Origin: Pseudomonadota bacterium | GTDB taxonomy: Bacteria > Pseudomonadota > Alphaproteobacteria > Sphingomonadales > Sphingomonadaceae | DNA length: 12,459 bases | NCBI GenBank assembly: GCA_023433305.1 | Contig: JAEZCZ010000072.1 | Span: 1-12,459, forward strand | Direction of reading: 5' to 3' | In this document: positions 11,843 through 12,459 of the stretch, piece after piece | Position numbering within the stretch: the first letter of the stretch is position 1 | How the letters are laid out: each line of letters opens with the position of its first letter | The notes under the pieces: generated by a model | The model's database searches: none | Told to the model about the DNA's origin: nothing | Seen by the model: the letters and a program-made list of their open reading frames with translations, nothing else | Translations under genes and position numbers: made by a program

Positions 11843-12459
11843 ATGGCCGATGCGTCCGCCCCCACGCCGATGATGGCGCAATACCTCGCGCTCAAGCGGG
11901 AAGCGGGCGATTGCCTGCTGTTCTACCGTATGGGCGACTTCTTCGAGCTGTTCTTCGACGACGCCAAAACCGCCAGCCAGGTGCTCGACATCGCGCTCAC
12001 CAGCCGCGGCGAGCATCACGGCGCGCCGATCCCGATGTGCGGCGTGCCGGTCCATTCGGCCGAAGGCTACCTCGCGCGGCTGATCAAGGCCGGCTGCCGC
12101 GTCGCCATCGCCGAGCAGGTCGAAAGCCCGGAAGAGGCGAAGAAGCGCGGCGGCTCGAAGGCGCTCGTCGCGCGCGACATCGTCCGCTTCGTCACCGCCG
12201 GCACGCTCACCGAGGAAGCGCTCCTCGAACCCCGCCGCGCGAATGTCCTCGCCGCCGTCTGCGAGGTGCGCGGTACCTGCGGTATCGCTTCGTGCGACAT
12301 CTCGACCGGCCGCATGGAGCTCGAGGAATGCCCGCCCGATGCGCTCGGCGCGGCGCTCGCGCGGCTCGGGGCGAGCGAAGTGGTCGCGCCCGAGGAGGCT
12401 GGCCCACCCCTAGCCCTTCCCGCAAGCGGGAGGGGAACGGCCGATACTCCCCTCCCGCT
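11843..12459 (+). CDS. mutS: DNA mismatch repair protein MutS, 5' part
   Basis: Only the first 205 codons lie in the window. They cover the mismatch-binding domain I: QYLALKRE, LLFYRMGDFFELFFDDA with the mismatch-reading F33 and E35 (F36 and E38 in Escherichia coli), GAPIPMCGVP, IAEQVESPEEAKKRG, and VRFVTAGTLTEEALL. MutS recognises mispaired bases and starts strand-directed repair; its connector, core and ATPase domains would lie beyond the edge. From about residue 187 the reading frame passes through a palindromic repeat (12402-12459) and stays open, reading GPPLALPASGRGTADTPLP, where the linker between domains I and II is expected. The start at 11843 gives a nine-residue extension before MMAQYL; the ATG at 11870 is possible. 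The upstream ribosome binding site is weak. Confidence 0.95.
   Translation, partial: MADASAPTPMMAQYLALKREAGDCLLFYRMGDFFELFFDDAKTASQVLDIALTSRGEHHGAPIPMCGVPVHSAEGYLARLIKAGCRVAIAEQVESPEEAKKRGGSKALVARDIVRFVTAGTLTEEALLEPRRANVLAAVCEVRGTCGIASCDISTGRMELEECPPDALGAALARLGASEVVAPEEAGPPLALPASGRGTADTPLP
12402..12459. repeat. GC-rich palindromic repeat inside mutS
   Basis: CCCTTCCCGC (12414-12423), loop AA, and GCGGGAGGGG (12426-12435) form a ten-pair hairpin with one mismatch. After 13 bases, CCCCTCCCGC (12449-12458), the exact reverse complement of the right arm, opens a second hairpin that is cut by the window end. I recall CCCCTCCCGC-type palindromes as frequent between genes in sphingomonads; here the element lies within the mutS reading frame without breaking it. 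Confidence 0.7.

Overview
The window is about two-thirds G+C. The composition and gene set point to an alphaproteobacterium of the order Sphingomonadales: a serine palmitoyltransferase whose active-site residues sit at a constant offset from those recalled for the Sphingomonas paucimobilis enzyme, a dedicated acyl carrier protein beside it, a DivK-like response regulator, a Usg-like protein, a one-cysteine DksA and a DUF3572 protein. It reads as ordinary chromosome, with no phage, transposase, CRISPR array, tRNA or rRNA. All product names come from reading the sequence and remembering families; no search was run.

Layout. Positions 1-352 hold no convincing protein gene, but contain one and a half copies of an interspersed palindromic repeat and a possible promoter-terminator pair on the minus strand. 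Then come a YqaA/VTT membrane protein (353-985), an NADPH-dependent FMN reductase (1056-1601) and usg (1724-2005), all on plus. The sphingolipid unit acp-spt follows on minus (3518 to 2021), divergent from a three-helix membrane protein of the PycTM (Pycsar effector) family (3676-4215). An isolated tatA (4284-4511) converges on divK (minus, 4892-4521). Divergent from divK is a tightly packed plus-strand operon: DUF3572, HAD hydrolase, RidA-like protein, glycerophosphodiester phosphodiesterase and FemAB-like acyltransferase (about 4986-8230). A Sel1-repeat gene (minus) overlaps the end of that operon tail to tail. A 294-base divergent control region follows, then a DksA-type regulator (8854-9312), a PilZ protein (9441-9824), an orphan peptide-binding lipoprotein (9876-11348), a DUF4112 membrane protein (11370-11771) and the 5' part of mutS (11843 to the window end).

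How the parts relate. acp and spt together carry out the committed step of sphingoid-base synthesis (acyl-ACP plus L-serine). The five-gene operon looks like metabolite repair and lipid or cell-envelope housekeeping. DivK, the PilZ protein and several TTAA-based sites in otherwise GC-rich intergenic DNA hint at cell-cycle or CtrA-type control.

The most noteworthy observations are: a palindromic repeat lying in frame inside mutS; two copies of a second repeat whose inner hairpin shows compensatory base changes; three TTAA boxes spaced exactly 21 bases apart between divK and DUF3572; two genes of the central operon that lack a normal start codon; and an orphan PycTM-family protein sharing a control region with the sphingolipid operon. 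I did not find a clear multi-gene undescribed system.
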